Shown: piece by piece, positions 10,138 through 20,281 of the stretch
Layout of the letters: each line of letters opens with the position of its first letter
How positions within the stretch are numbered: the first letter of the stretch is position 1
Assembly (NCBI GenBank): GCA_019448385.1
Contig: JAGTXO010000013.1
Location: 434,001-498,000, forward strand
Reading direction: 5' to 3'
Length of the DNA: 64,000 nucleotides
Origin: Diacronema lutheri
Lineage: Eukaryota > Haptophyta > Pavlovophyceae > Pavlovales > Pavlovaceae
Program-made: the position numbers and the translations under genes
Notes under the pieces: generated by a model
Told to the model about the DNA's origin: nothing
Databases searched by the model: none
What the model saw: only the letters and a program-made list of their open reading frames with translations

Positions 10138-12707
10138 ATGGAGCTCCTGCTAGGCGAGCCCGTGGTCGACGGCGCGCTGCTGCCGGCGGTGGAGGAGGCG
10201 CACACGGGGTCGTATGATGGGGAGGGTGCCTCGCACTTTCGCAACGGCAATACTTACGTGGGCCACTTCAAGGAGCGCACCATGAGCGGCCGTGGCGAGT
10301 ACGCGTGGACGGGCCTCGGCGTCACGTACGCCGGCGAGTTTGAGCGAAACCGCATGCGCGGCGAGGGCAAGTATTCGTGGCCGGACGGGTCGACGTACGA
10401 GGGGCAAGTGTTTGATGGCCTCCGCGACGGCTATGGCGTCTTCACCGGCCCGCACGGCATTTGCCGCTACTCGGGCGAGTGGAAAGCGGGCCACCGGCAC
10501 GGCAAGGGCAAGCTCGAGTACGATCCCAACGGCGTCTCGTACTACGAGGGCGAGTGGGTCACGGATGAAAAGCACGGGCAGGTGCGCGGCGCTGCGCATC
10601 GTGGCGAGCGCCGCGTGCGCGCGCGCGCACCGCCGCCGCACGCCCCAACGGGGTGCGCCCTTTGGCGCGCCGCAGGGCAAGATGGTGTACACGTCTGGCA
10701 ACGTGTACGAGGGGCAGTGGAAGCGCAACGTGAAGAGCGGGTACGGCGAGATGCGCTGGGCGAGCACCGCCGAAGTGTACAAGGGCCAGTGGGCGGACGG
10801 GCTGCAGGAGGGCGAGGGCGAGCACGAGTGGCTGAGGCCGCAGAACGACGGCCATGCCCTCCAGCTGCGCGAGCGGTACGCCGGCAAGTGGCACAAGGGG
10901 CAGCGCTCGGGGCAGGGGATCTTCGTCTATGCGAATGGCTCGGCGTACCGCGGCGGCTGGCGCGCAAACCTCAAGCACGGCGAGGGCGTCTTCATGTTCG
11001 AAGACGGCTCTAGCTGCGCGGGGCTCTTCGAGGACGACCGCATGCTCGACGCGTCCTCCGTCATGCAGCCGGTCAGAGCGCACGCGCGCGCGCGCGCGGC
11101 GCGGGGAGCCAGAGCGGGCCGCGCGAAGTGGGGCGCGTGCGCTGCGCCGAGCCGCGCGAGATGGCGCGCGACCGCGCCGCGCTGTGCTCGCGCCTGGCGC
11201 CCCCTCGCCTGACGCCTCCCGCCCGACGCCCCTCGCCCGCGCTTGCGCATGCGCGCACGAGTGCAGGCTGCCGACCCTGTCGCCAAGCTGGACGTGTCCG
11301 AGATGGTCGCGGCGGAGAAGGACCCGGAGCTCGCGGCCAAGCACGTGGTCAACACCCTCGTCCGCTTCCATTCGGAGGTGAAGCGCACATATCGTTACTA
11401 TGCGGCGATGCACTGCCCGCCGTCTGAGGCCTTCACACTGGCACTGGAGCAGCTCGACACGCTGCTGCATGACATCAAGGTGCCCACGCTGGACTTGCCG
11501 CTCGCCGACGCACATCGCGTCTTCTTCGGCTCGCTGCTGCGGCCCGGCGCCGGACAGCCCAAGCTGACCGCGTCGCCGGAGCCGTCGGTGAACCAGCTCG
11601 TCAGCGAGGCGATGAGCGCGCGACAGAGCGCGATCGACATGCACGCGCCGGCGCGGCCGATCCTGCTGCGCGAATTCACGTCGGGCCTCGTCCGGCTCGC
11701 GCACGCGCGCCACGCGCAGCTCCCGTCGCTCGCGCAGCGCGTGCACGAGCTGATGACGGCCCATCTGTTGCCAAACGCGCGAGCGACGCCGTCGCATGGT
11801 GCGTCGACCATTGAACGCGAGCGCGCGCAGAGCGTCGGCGGCGACGAGCTCGAGCTGCACTGGCCCGCCGTGCGCGCCGTGCGCGACGCCTTCCTCGACC
11901 AGCTGCATCCCATTTGGCTCGCGTGTGCGGCGCCGCGCGCCGAGGACACGCCCGCGCACCGCAGGCCGCGCGCGCCGGACAACCGCGCGTCGGACGAGAC
12001 GTGCCGCTGCCGAGAGTTTGCGCAGCTGCTGCGCAACACACGATTACTCCCCGCGGGCATGACCGTCGCCGACGCCCTTGTGGTGCGCGCGCCTGCGCCG
12101 TGCGCACCGCCTACGCCATCAGCTGCGCGCGCCATCGCGTGCGCGCGGGTGCTTCCGGTCGGCGCGCTCCGCTGGCCGCAGTGGTTCCCGCGCGCCCATA
12201 CGTGCCTGCCCCGCGATTGCCCGTCCTGCGGCGCACTTTTGTGCGCGACGACGCCCCGCCTCACCGCCGCAACCCGCGCCCAATCGCACCCTGACGCGCT
12301 GCGCGCAGGCGACGGCACTCAAGCGCTATGACGTTGCCCTCGCGACCAGCGATGACGCGACCGAGCAGCTTGCGCAGATGCTCGAAGTTGAGCTCACGCA
12401 CGAGGAGTTTTGCCGCGGAATCTGCCACGTCGCCATGCTGCACCACGCGGCGCATGACGAGCCTGCGCCCTTGGGCGCGGAGAGCGCGGACGCGCATGAC
12501 AGCGCGGCTGCCCCAGCGGCGGCCGACGATGCCGGCGCGCGCGACACGCCGCTGCCGTTGCGTCCGGGTGCGGACGCGCCGCCCGCAACGGTCGTCGCCC
12601 ACTTTCTCGAGTGGCGGCTACTGCCCGCATGGCGCGCACACCGGCTGGAGGAGCAGATCCGCGCGATGGCCATCCCCTCGGCGGCGGCTGATGATCAGTT
12701 ATCGTAA
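10138..12707 (+). CDS. RSPH10B: Radial spoke head 10 homolog B-like MORN protein
   Basis: Four exons, 10138-10581, 10676-11071, 11267-12082 and 12309-12707, all phase 0, give 684 residues. The first two exons encode about nine MORN repeats (YVGHFKERTMSGRGEYAW, YEGQWKRNVKSGYGEMRW, YRGGWRANLKHGEGVFMF), with the register continuing across intron 1. The rest is a helical region with no repeats, ending in LTHEEFCRGICHVAML and FLEWRLLPAWRAHRLEEQ. MORN array plus helical C-terminal half is the RSPH10B layout; RSPH10B is an axonemal radial-spoke component, so the cell should have a motile flagellum. A MORN protein of other function cannot be excluded, but the C-terminal half argues for RSPH10B. Confidence 0.8.
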
Positions 12708-12716
12708 ATGGCAAGA

Positions 12717-12735
12717 GGGGGGGGGGGGGGGGGGG
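12717..12735. repeat. 19-nt G homopolymer between convergent genes
   Basis: A G tract starts 10 bp after the RSPH10B-like stop and 41 bp from the alanine aminotransferase stop. Confidence 0.9.
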
Positions 12736-12775
12736 CAGCAGTGTGAATGCCGGGCGCCGCCCGGCCATGTACAGT

Positions 12776-14553
12776 CTATGCGGCCACGCCCCTGTGCTCG
12801 TCCATGAAGCGCTTGTGGAAGTCGCGCATCAAGCCGACGACGCCCGCAATGTCCTCCTCGGCTGGCAAGAAGGCGAAGCGCAGGTGAAACGTACCTTCGC
12901 GCTGCTTGAAGCCCGAGCCGGGCACAATGCAGATCCCCGTCGCGTCGAGCAGCGCCTCGGCGTAGAACGCGTCGGGCGCGACGCCCGCCTCGGCCGCCTT
13001 GGCGAGCACGCGTGCTGGCAGTCGGATCTGCAAGCGCGGGCGCCGCGCACGCCAAAGTCGCGCCCACATCACGAGGGTCCGCACACCCACATCACGAGGG
13101 TCCGCCGCGCGCGCCGCGCGCAGCCACGAGCGCGCGCAACGCGTGCGCCGCCCTCGCGCGCACCTGCGGGAAGAGGTAAAGCGCGCCCTCGGCGCGCGTG
13201 CACGAGACGCCCTCCATCTCGTTGAACGCGTCGCAGAAGAGCTGAGAGCGCCGGTGCAGCGACGCGAGCAGCTCGTCGCGCTCGGCGGCGTAGAGCGCGT
13301 GCGACGGCTCGCCCGGCTTGGGCGGGTTGAGCATCAGCTCGATTGTGGCCTGGCCGGCCACGTTGGAGCACAGGCCAAGCGCGATCATCTTGTACAGGGC
13401 CGCCTTGGCCTCAGCCGGGACATTGTGGCATTCGACGTACCCCGCGCGCCTTCCGCACTCGCCAAGGAAACCTTTCGAGACGGAGTGAAAGGAGAAGAGC
13501 TCGAGCTCGGACGCACGCTCGCCCATCTCGCACGCGACGCGCTTGAAGGAGGCCCACGGCTCGTCGGGCACGTACAGGTTCTGCTGATACCTGCGGTCGA
13601 CATGGCGACACGGGCGACACGGTGCGCGTCGGCGCGCGCGCCGCACGCGTGGCGCGCGCCGCGCGCCGCGCATACACTTCATCGGCGAGCAGCACGATGT
13701 TCTCGCGCGCGCAAAGCTCAACGATCGCCTGCTGGTCCGAGAGCGCGAGCGTATTGCCCGTCGGGTTGCCCGGGTTGATCACGACGAGCGCGCGCACGCA
13801 CTTGCCGCCCGCGCGTGCGTCGTCGAGCGCGCGCTGCACCTCGCTTGCGGTGAGCGCCCAGCCGTGCTCCTCGTCGAGGAAATAGCCGCAGAGCTGGCCA
13901 CCGAAAAGATTGATTGAGCCCGAGTAGAGCGGGTACTGCGGAATCGGCACAAGGATTGCGTCGTGCGCATGCCGCAGGCAGACCTGAAGGCACATCTTGA
14001 CCGCCTCACTCGCACCGTCGGTCAGAAAGATGTCCGCCGGGTCGGCAGCGTGGCCGTCGCGCGCGGCGATGAAGCGCGCGCAGGCCTGACGCACGTAGAG
14101 CGCGCCCTGTGACTCGGAGTAGGCGCCGACCCCGCCCGGGATGCCCGCGAGCAGCTCGCGCGCGCGCTGGCGCACGTCCTCTGGGAAGAGCGCGCGCGCG
14201 TCCGGGTGGTCGACGAGCGGCGGGTAGTCAAGCAGAGAGAGCACCTGCCGTACAAAGGTAAGCGGACGCTGGCCAAGAGCTTGTGGGTTGCCGATGTTGC
14301 ACTCGACGACCTTTGTGAAGGGCAAGCCCGCGCCCTTTCCCGCCGCGAGCTGCTCGCGGTACGCGTTGGCCTTCAGCGTCAGCTTGCCGCGCACCGCAGT
14401 CACCGCGTTTGCAAAACGACCAGAGATGCCGCCGACGGCGAGCGCTTTTCCCGCGGGGCGCACGCGCGCGCAGCGCCGGCGGCGCAGCGCGTAGGCGAGC
14501 AACGAGCCGGCCGAAAGCGCGACGACGAGTGCGCGAGAGAGCGACCCTTCCAT
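12776..14553 (-). CDS. Alanine aminotransferase (class I PLP enzyme)
   Basis: Exons 14553-13676, 13590-13164 and 13027-12776 give 518 residues. Intron 1 (13591-13675) starts GTATG, phase 2, and its removal restores DEVYQQNLY; intron 2 (13028-13163) is phase 0. Family landmarks: NIGNPQALGQ, GAYSESQGA, INPGNPTGN, LADEVY, the PLP-lysine segment SVSKGFLGECGRRAGY, and GSGFKQREGTFHLR. The enzyme interconverts alanine and 2-oxoglutarate with pyruvate and glutamate. An N-terminal hydrophobic helix before an Arg run (LAYALRRRRC) suggests membrane anchoring or organelle import. Intron 2 contains a 20-bp direct repeat at 13067 and 13088. Confidence 0.92.
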
Positions 14554-15491
14554 CTTGCAGGAAAACCTGCCGCTGGCGGACGAAATCCAATGAGAGTGTT
14601 TAAAAACTGCCGGCAAGCGTGCGGGGCGGGAGGCCCGGAGGGCCGGAGCCCTTGCCAACTTTTCGACGCGGGCAAGAGCATCAACGAACAGTCGATGCCC
14701 AGGACGATGCGCTCGAGCCAGGCGCATAAGTGCAGCTCGTTGTCGATGATGACGTGCATTGAGCACGAGTCGCAGGCCGCCGCCGGCCTGGCGAGCAGCG
14801 CGTGGTTGCGATGCTCGCGCGGCGCGCCGCGCCGACTGTCGAGCGATGAAGTCGGCCCGTGTGCGCACGCGGCATTCAATCTGCAGGTCCGGGTGTCACG
14901 CGCCGGTGCGCACCATGGATGCAAAAGGCGACGGCCGATCGAGCTGCGCGATGCAGTCGCCGATGATCGTGACGACATGCTCGAACGAGCCTTGGCGACG
15001 TCGACGGCGCGCGCAGAAGGGGTGCCGGGTGCGTGGGAGCGCGTAAGCGAATGTGGCGACGGCCGGCGCGAGAGCCCGCGTCGGCGGCCCCGCGCCGCGC
15101 GGCACGCACCTTCGCATGTCTCCAGCTGCGCATGTATGTGCTGGCGCGGGCACGCACGCTCCCCGAGCGCGACAGCGCCACGAGTTGCACTGCTGTCTGC
15201 GCACTCGGCCGGACGTGTCGGAGACGGAATGTTTGCGCTGACAGCTCGCCGACGGCGAGCTTGTAGCGCGTCCATGAGCTCCTTGAGGCTCGCCTCCTCC
15301 GCGCGCACGGCCTCGCTCGACGGCGCGCGCGCAACGTGGTCGACGAGTCCTTCGGCGACGTCGCCGTGGTGCATCTCGACAGTCGCGCGAAGAGTGCGCC
15401 ACAGATGCTCCCGGCTCGCCTCAAGCGCGCGGCATCGCTCCTCGGCCGCGAGCAGCGCGCACTCTAAGGCCGCCGCGTGGTCGTCGCCCAT
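14400..15491 (-). CDS. Unknown coiled-coil protein, many tiny introns
   Basis: No family is recognised. Exon 1 (15491-15110) encodes a helical coiled coil (ALECALLAAEERCRALEASR). Its frame then joins, via phase-1 intron 14991-15109, to SFEHVVTIIGDCIAQLD (14990-14914), via a 33-bp intron 14881-14913 to IECRVRTRADFIARQ (14880-14837), and via a 49-bp intron 14788-14836 to AACDSCSMHVIIDNE (from 14787). The natural sequence on each side of each junction supports the model. The final frame runs to 14400, which would overlap the first 154 bp of the aminotransferase CDS, so the 3' end is uncertain and another splice may end it near 14650. The gene is divergent from the DHHC gene across 63 bp. Confidence 0.5.
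   Translation of the reverse strand: MGDDHAAALECALLAAEERCRALEASREHLWRTLRATVEMHHGDVAEGLVDHVARAPSSEAVRAEEASLKELMDALQARRRRAVSANIPSPTRPAECADSSATRGAVALGERACPRQHIHAQLETCEGACRAARGRRRGLSRRPSPHSLTRSHAPGTPSARAVDVAKARSSMSSRSSATASRSSIGRRLLHPWCAPARDTRTCRLNAACAHGPTSSLDSRRGAPREHRNHALLARPAAACDSCSMHVIIDNELHLCAWLERIVLGIDCSLMLLPASKSWQGLRPSGPPAPHACRQFLNTLIGFRPPAAGFPARWKGRSLAHSSSRFRPARCSPTRCAAGAARACAPREKRSPSAASLVVLQTR
14584..14608 (-). promoter_or_regulatory. Probable core promoter of alanine aminotransferase
   Basis: On the sense (minus) strand a TTTTTAAAC island (14600-14606) lies about 50 bp upstream of the start codon and is followed by CATTGG, an inverted CCAAT. It lies inside or just after the upstream gene's last exon. 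Confidence 0.45.
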
Positions 15492-15554
15492 GGCGTGCGC
15501 GACGCAGCGGAACGACGCAAAAGGATTTCCCGCCCAAAAAATCGTGACCAGTCG

Positions 15555-16574
15555 ATGGATACCGCGGACGACGGGGGCAAGCCCCTCACGCCAAACGAGT
15601 TGGCGGGCACGAAGGGCGCGCAACCGGCCGTGGCGATCGGCATTTGGTCCACGCTGCACGCTAGCGCTGGTGTCTTGCTCGTCGCGCACGGCTCGCTGAG
15701 CGCAGCGGGCGCCGCACAACGCGACGCGTACGTGCTGTCGACGCTCCTCGCCGGCACGCTGTACGCGCGCCTCGTGCTCAGCGACCCGGGTTACGTGGAC
15801 GAGGTGGGCATCCGCGCCGAGCTGGCGGTTGTCCGCGCCCGCCAAGCGTTGAGCGCGTCCGCGCCCGCCCCGGACGTGGCACGCTCAGCGGCCGTCGCGT
15901 CGCCGGCAGGGTGCGAGACGTCGGCGCTGCTCGCGCCCGACGTAGAGTGCGCGAGCGCGCCCGCCAGCGCGCCGGTGGGCGCGCTGGCGACCGACGCGGA
16001 GCTGGCGACGCTCTTCAGTGGCGAGTGCGCGGCGTGCGGCTTGCCGCGGCCCCTGCGCTCGCGCCACTGCAGGCACTGCAGGAGGTGCGTCTGGCGGTAC
16101 GACCACCACTGCTTCCTCGTCGCCAACTGCGTGGGCGAGGGCAATCACGCGCTCTTCTGGTGGTTTTTGCTTGCCCAGGCCGTGTCTATATGGTGCAGCA
16201 TCCCGCTCGTGCACGGCGCAATGCGCGACGACCCGATTTTTGCCGCGTGGCTCGCGCACACAGGCCCTCTCTTCGGGTGCACCCTGCTGCTCTGGCCGAT
16301 GGGCGTCCTCGTCACGCTGCTGCTCGTCGTGCACACGTTGATGGCGCTCGTCGACACGACGAGCTACGAGTCCGCCAAGCACGATCAGCTCGAGTATTTG
16401 CGCGACGTGCCCGAGTGCACATTTCCGTTCGCCGACGCGCTGCCGTGCATTGCGCTCGCGCGCTTTTGCGCCGGGCCCCGCGCCGGGCACGGCGGGACGC
16501 TCGTGCCGCGGCCGGCGCCGTTCCGCACGTGGAAGGGCACCTTTTGGAGAAATCGGTATTATTCGTGCTGTTGA
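15555..16574 (+). CDS. DHHC-type protein S-palmitoyltransferase
   Basis: This 339-residue membrane protein has the full cysteine-rich domain (CAACGLPRPLRSRHCRHC then CVWRYDHHCFLVANCVG), with the catalytic Cys at residue 186. Two hydrophobic segments precede the domain (GIWSTLHASAGVLLVAHG; YVLSTLLAGTLYARLVL) and two follow it (FWWFLLAQAVSIW; TLLLWPMGVLVTLLLVV), the usual four-helix topology. A TTxY-like motif (DTTSYE) follows. These enzymes palmitoylate cysteines of membrane-associated proteins at Golgi, ER or plasma membrane. The start at 15555 was preferred over 15477, which would overlap the divergent gene. Confidence 0.9.
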   Translation: MDTADDGGKPLTPNELAGTKGAQPAVAIGIWSTLHASAGVLLVAHGSLSAAGAAQRDAYVLSTLLAGTLYARLVLSDPGYVDEVGIRAELAVVRARQALSASAPAPDVARSAAVASPAGCETSALLAPDVECASAPASAPVGALATDAELATLFSGECAACGLPRPLRSRHCRHCRRCVWRYDHHCFLVANCVGEGNHALFWWFLLAQAVSIWCSIPLVHGAMRDDPIFAAWLAHTGPLFGCTLLLWPMGVLVTLLLVVHTLMALVDTTSYESAKHDQLEYLRDVPECTFPFADALPCIALARFCAGPRAGHGGTLVPRPAPFRTWKGTFWRNRYYSCC

Positions 16575-17509
16575 GTGGGCGGGCCGCCGCTCGCGGCCGA
16601 CGCGCAGCCGGCGGGTGCTCGCCAGCACCGCGCGCCGCGCGAACCGGCCCGCGTACCTGCGCGCCCTTCTAGGGCGCGCAGGGCGGCGCCAATGCGGCCG
16701 GCGTGCAGGGGCCTCAAGCCGGCGCGCAGCCCGCCGCCGCGTGGGTCGCCGCCGCGCGCGTGCCGTCGGCGCTGCCGCCGCCCGGCGTCGCGCTCGCGCC
16801 GCAGCCACAGCCGCCGCCGCCGCCGCCCGCCGGCAAGCTGGGCAAGCGCGCAGCGGCGGCGACGGCGGTGCGCGACCCGGCGAGCAAGCGGCAGCGGCGC
16901 GCCGCCGAGCCGGGGCGGGCTCCGTGGGCGACGCGGCTCGCCTGCCACTCGCACCACTCGCGCGCCGAGCGCGCACAACGCGCGGGAGTCCGCTGCGTGG
17001 CCGGACGAAGCTGCGGTCATGGCTGAGGGGCGGATCCGACACGCCGTGGCCGTACAGCACATCGAGCAGGGAGGCCGTCACATCGACATGGATTTAAGTG
17101 TCACATCGGTCGTGTGATGTGTCGTGAGAATCAGAGAAGGTCAGTGGTTGATTCGGCCGCGCAAGGGTTTGGCCCCTGGAGCTGCGGCGCGCGCGTGATT
17201 TTGCCGGCTCATTTAGATCTGACTGCATGCGCGGGCGGCCAGCACGGCGGTGCGCGCAGGATGGGGTCGCACAGAGCGCACAGCGCTCACCCTGGGCGCG
17301 TGCCCAGCGCGCGCGCAAGCCGAGGAGACTGCTCATCACGTGGTCAGGGCAAAGCCTGCGCGCACAGGCGGACACGCATCGCGTGGTCGCGGATGGCGAT
17401 CGCACAGGTGCGGTCAGCTCCAGCCCGCCCCGTGCCGCAGCGGCGGTTGGCGCGCTGGAACCCGGCAGGAGGGGGTGGGGGGGCGGGAAGGGGCGAGGAA
17501 GACGCCGGT
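16575..17509. other. Unresolved 0.9-kb gap
   Basis: No conserved gene is recognised. Both strands hold short coding-like stretches: plus strand 16960-17117 ends ...IRHAVAVQHIEQGG then a stop at 17117; minus strand from 17081 begins TASLLDVLYGHGVSD. They overlap each other, so at most one is real. A proline-rich plus-strand run (PQPQPPPPPPAGK) lies near 16800. It may be 3' UTR of the DHHC gene plus a small unrecognised gene. Confidence 0.3.
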
Positions 17510-17860
17510 TCATCTGCTGGCGAGGTTTGAGCCGTACTCGTTGAGCGCGCGCGCGATGGCCAAGTCCGAATCGTTGGAGCGCGTCGGTGTGGAGAAGACG
17601 CAGCGCAGCGCGTGCACGTCGTGAAGCATTGCCGCCGGCTGCGCGCGGATCGACGCCTCGAAGCGCTCGCAGCGAAAGGAGTCAGGCACGCGAGGCGCCC
17701 GGGGGCAGCGGAGCGGGCGGTGATGCCGCGCGCGCCTGGCGAGGAGCCTGCGAAGATCGCGATGCCTGTGGGGCTTGGCCGCATGCGCGTGCTTCTTGGA
17801 CGCGGCGAGCGGCGCGCACGCCGCACGAGGGCGCGCGGTTCGGCTGCGCGTCGAGGACAT
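17510..17860 (-). CDS. Small basic protein (116 aa), unknown
   Basis: The frame has an Arg/Lys/His-rich N-terminus (SKKHAHAAKPHRHRDLRR) and a compact C-terminus (SFRCERFEASIRAQPAAML, SNDSDLAIARALNEYG) that reads as natural protein. The start at 17860 is 61 bp from the divergent SET gene. The basic N-terminus could target it to mitochondria or nucleus. No family is recognised. Confidence 0.5.
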   Translation of the reverse strand: MSSTRSRTARPRAACAPLAASKKHAHAAKPHRHRDLRRLLARRARHHRPLRCPRAPRVPDSFRCERFEASIRAQPAAMLHDVHALRCVFSTPTRSNDSDLAIARALNEYGSNLASR

Positions 17861-17921
17861 CTCCTGAGACGGACCGGGACACAGCACAACTGACGCCTCC
17901 GGAACCAATTGGAGCCGGACA

Positions 17922-19181
17922 ATGGAGGCGCTCGAGATGTGGAGCGAGATCGGCGTGCAAATCGTCGCCGACGTGGAACTGCGCGAGTCGACAGACGGCG
18001 GCACAGGTGGCCTCGGCGTTTACGCGCGCGCAGCCGCCGCGTCCGGCGATGTAATCCTGCGCGCGCCGCTGCGCGGCTGCCTCACGCTTGCCAACCCACG
18101 GCTGCGCGAGGGCGCAGAGACAATGGGCCTCCTCTGCGAGCTCGCGCGGCACGGCGCGCAGTGCAAACTCGCGGCGATGGTCGCGATCGAGATGACGCGG
18201 CGCTCGATAGCCTTTGCGGCGTGGCTCGAGCGCTGGCCTCGGCCCATTGAAGGGTCGCTCGGCTGGCGCGCGGGCGGCGAGGAATGGCGGCGGCTCGCGG
18301 CCGGGCTCGGCGATCGCAGCGTGCGTGTGCTGCACGAGCAGCACCTGGCGATGGCGAGCCGCGCGTGGACGGAGGTGATTGAACCGAGCGTGAGCCGTGC
18401 TGCCGCGGGCGGCGAGTCCACCGGCGAGCCCGACGCGGTTGGCTCGCTGACATGGGAGCGCTGGCTGTACGCCCTCAGCATGGTCCTCAGCCGCGCGCTC
18501 GACCTGCGCGTCAACGACGAGTCGGAGCTTGCGATCGTGCCGCTGATTGACATGCTTAACCACACGCGCTCGAGCGCTGACTCGTGTCACGTCCGCTTCG
18601 ACCCCTCGGCGCAGGCCTTTGAGCTCGTGGCCTCTGTGCCGATCACGGAGGGCGCCGAGCTGAAGATTTGCTATGGCGCCAAGGGCAACGAGGAGCTGCT
18701 CGCGTGCTACGGGTTCGCGCTCGGCGAAAACGGCGCGGATCGGCTTGGCCTCGCCCTCCCCTTTGGCCGGCCGGACGAGCCGCAAATCCTCACGATGCAC
18801 CGCATGGCCATGCTCCCCTCGCCCGTCGTGAAGGTGATCAACCTGCGCGAGGTTGAGGGCAGCGGCCGCGTCGCAACGCTTGAGGTGCATTGGGACGAGC
18901 AGCGCAAAGAGGCGCGGCTCGCGGACGAGATGCTGCTCCTCTTGCGGCTCAGCGTGCTCGACATGGGCGACCTACCCTCAATCACGCTCGCGCTTGAGGG
19001 CGAGCCCGTCTCGGCGGATGCAGAGGCGCGCGCGTGGTCGGCGCTCTGCACGGCGGCGGCTGCGGCGCTCGACGCGTCGCAGCAGCGCGAGGCCGCTGTC
19101 GACGACTCGATTGATGTGCTGGATCGCAGCCTGCGCGAGCTCGCGGAGGCCGTGCGCCGCTTGGCGCTTCGCAAGAAGTGA
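17922..19181 (+). CDS. SET-domain protein lysine methyltransferase (SETD3/SETD6/Rubisco-LSMT type)
   Basis: This single-exon gene encodes 419 residues. It has the split-SET pattern of the LSMT-like group: GGLGVYARAAAASGDVI near residue 28, VPLIDMLNHT carrying the N-H SAM-binding pair, and LKICYGAKGNEELLACYGF with the catalytic Tyr; a helical C-terminal Rubisco-LSMT-like substrate-binding region follows. These enzymes methylate lysine (or actin histidine, SETD3) in non-histone proteins. No plastid presequence is apparent, so a cytosolic or nuclear role is more likely. A CCAATTGG palindrome lies about 17 bp before the start. Confidence 0.85.
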   Translation: MEALEMWSEIGVQIVADVELRESTDGGTGGLGVYARAAAASGDVILRAPLRGCLTLANPRLREGAETMGLLCELARHGAQCKLAAMVAIEMTRRSIAFAAWLERWPRPIEGSLGWRAGGEEWRRLAAGLGDRSVRVLHEQHLAMASRAWTEVIEPSVSRAAAGGESTGEPDAVGSLTWERWLYALSMVLSRALDLRVNDESELAIVPLIDMLNHTRSSADSCHVRFDPSAQAFELVASVPITEGAELKICYGAKGNEELLACYGFALGENGADRLGLALPFGRPDEPQILTMHRMAMLPSPVVKVINLREVEGSGRVATLEVHWDEQRKEARLADEMLLLLRLSVLDMGDLPSITLALEGEPVSADAEARAWSALCTAAAAALDASQQREAAVDDSIDVLDRSLRELAEAVRRLALRKK

Positions 19182-19493
19182 GCGAGCGAGCGAGTGAGTG
19201 AGTGACATTGACGGCGTGTTTGACATCAAGGCGCGGATCACGGCGGGTGCGGTGGCGTTTCCGCATTCATTGGACAGCCTAGGTTCGAGGGCCTGCAGGC
19301 CACTCGCCTGCGCGCCCGCCTTTTCCGACGCCTGTGGGCGCTGCCAATGGTGGGCATGGCTGCAGGGCAGGCAACCAGCCGTGAAGTGACAGCGAGCAAC
19401 AGCACGGGCCCGCATGGCTGGCGGGCACGCCCGCCCTTGCGCTGGCACTGCAACAAGCCGAGCACGCCGCTGCGCCGAAGCGTGCGCGCGCCC
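19182..19493. other. Convergent gap with GAGC/GAGT microsatellite
   Basis: The SET stop codon runs straight into a short GAGC then GAGT tetranucleotide repeat (about 19180-19205). No gene is seen in the remaining bases. Confidence 0.6.
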
Positions 19494-20096
19494 TCAGCCG
19501 AGCATGGCATCGAGCTTGCCTGGCATGCTGCCCGAGCGGCCGAATGAGCTGCCCCTCCTCGCCGAAAGGCCACCCGGCGCTCTCCATTCGCCGCCCGCGC
19601 ACGCATCGGCCTCCTCGTTGCAGTGCGTGCTCGCCGATCCGTTCATGCCCCCCTCGCCGCTCGCGGAGGGTTTCCGCGGCGGCGCGACCCGATACTCGCC
19701 GGCGACGCTGTCCCACCCGTTGATCGCGCACATGGCTTGCCGAAAGTCGCGGTAGAGGGTGTGGAAGCGGAACGAGTCGCCGCGGAGGCGGCGGATATCG
19801 AGGTTGAGCAGCCCGCCTTCGCTCCGCTGGACCAGAAAGTGCACCATGAGGTCATCCTGCGTGCTCTGCATGCGCTCCGCGTTCGCCGGGAGGAAGACCG
19901 CCGCCGCCTGGTGGTCGACGTCAAACGTGTGGTTGAGGTTTTCGAGGGCCTCGCTGATCGCTGCAATCAACTCCTCGGCGCTCACGTGGAGGCCGTCCCA
20001 GCCCAACGTCCGAATCCTCGTCTCGCGCCCGGGCAGCGCCGCGTCCGCTCTCGTAGCCGGAAGCATCTTATTCTCCATTCTTCTGTACCGTTCCAT
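19494..20096 (-). CDS. Stand-alone KA1-like domain protein
   Basis: This 200-residue ORF has one recognisable region, about residues 35-120: SAEELIAAISEALENLNHTF, LMVHFLVQRSEGGLLNLDIR, RLRGDSFRFHTLYRDFR. The order helix-strand, FxVQR, LDIRRLxGDSxxF resembles the KA1 domain at the C-terminus of CHK1/AMPK/MARK kinases, which binds acidic lipid or autoinhibits. The kinase domain is absent; upstream (higher coordinates) is the candidate element at 20121. It may be a genuine short protein or the tail of a truncated kinase gene. The low-complexity C-terminus is probably disordered. Confidence 0.55.
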   Translation of the reverse strand: MERYRRMENKMLPATRADAALPGRETRIRTLGWDGLHVSAEELIAAISEALENLNHTFDVDHQAAAVFLPANAERMQSTQDDLMVHFLVQRSEGGLLNLDIRRLRGDSFRFHTLYRDFRQAMCAINGWDSVAGEYRVAPPRKPSASGEGGMNGSASTHCNEEADACAGGEWRAPGGLSARRGSSFGRSGSMPGKLDAMLG

Positions 20097-20131
20097 ACAC
20101 AGAGCGCCGGACGCTCCGATCAGGGTTCGAG

Positions 20132-20222
20132 ATTTTCAGTGAAAATGTTTTTTGACGTTTTCACCTGAAAATTTTCACCAGAAATTTTCACTGAAAATGG
20201 TGAAAATGGTGAAAATTTTCAC
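20132..20222. repeat. Left palindromic GTGAAAATTTTCAC array
   Basis: About 90 bp made almost entirely of perfect and degenerate copies of the palindrome TGAAAATTTTCA and its half GGTGAAAAT. It lies between the KA1 gene start (20096) and the plus-strand gene at 20282. Confidence 0.85.
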
Positions 20223-20281
20223 TTCTCCGATGTGGGTACGCACGTAGATAGGGAAAAACACCGGATCGCAGGCGGGCAGCC

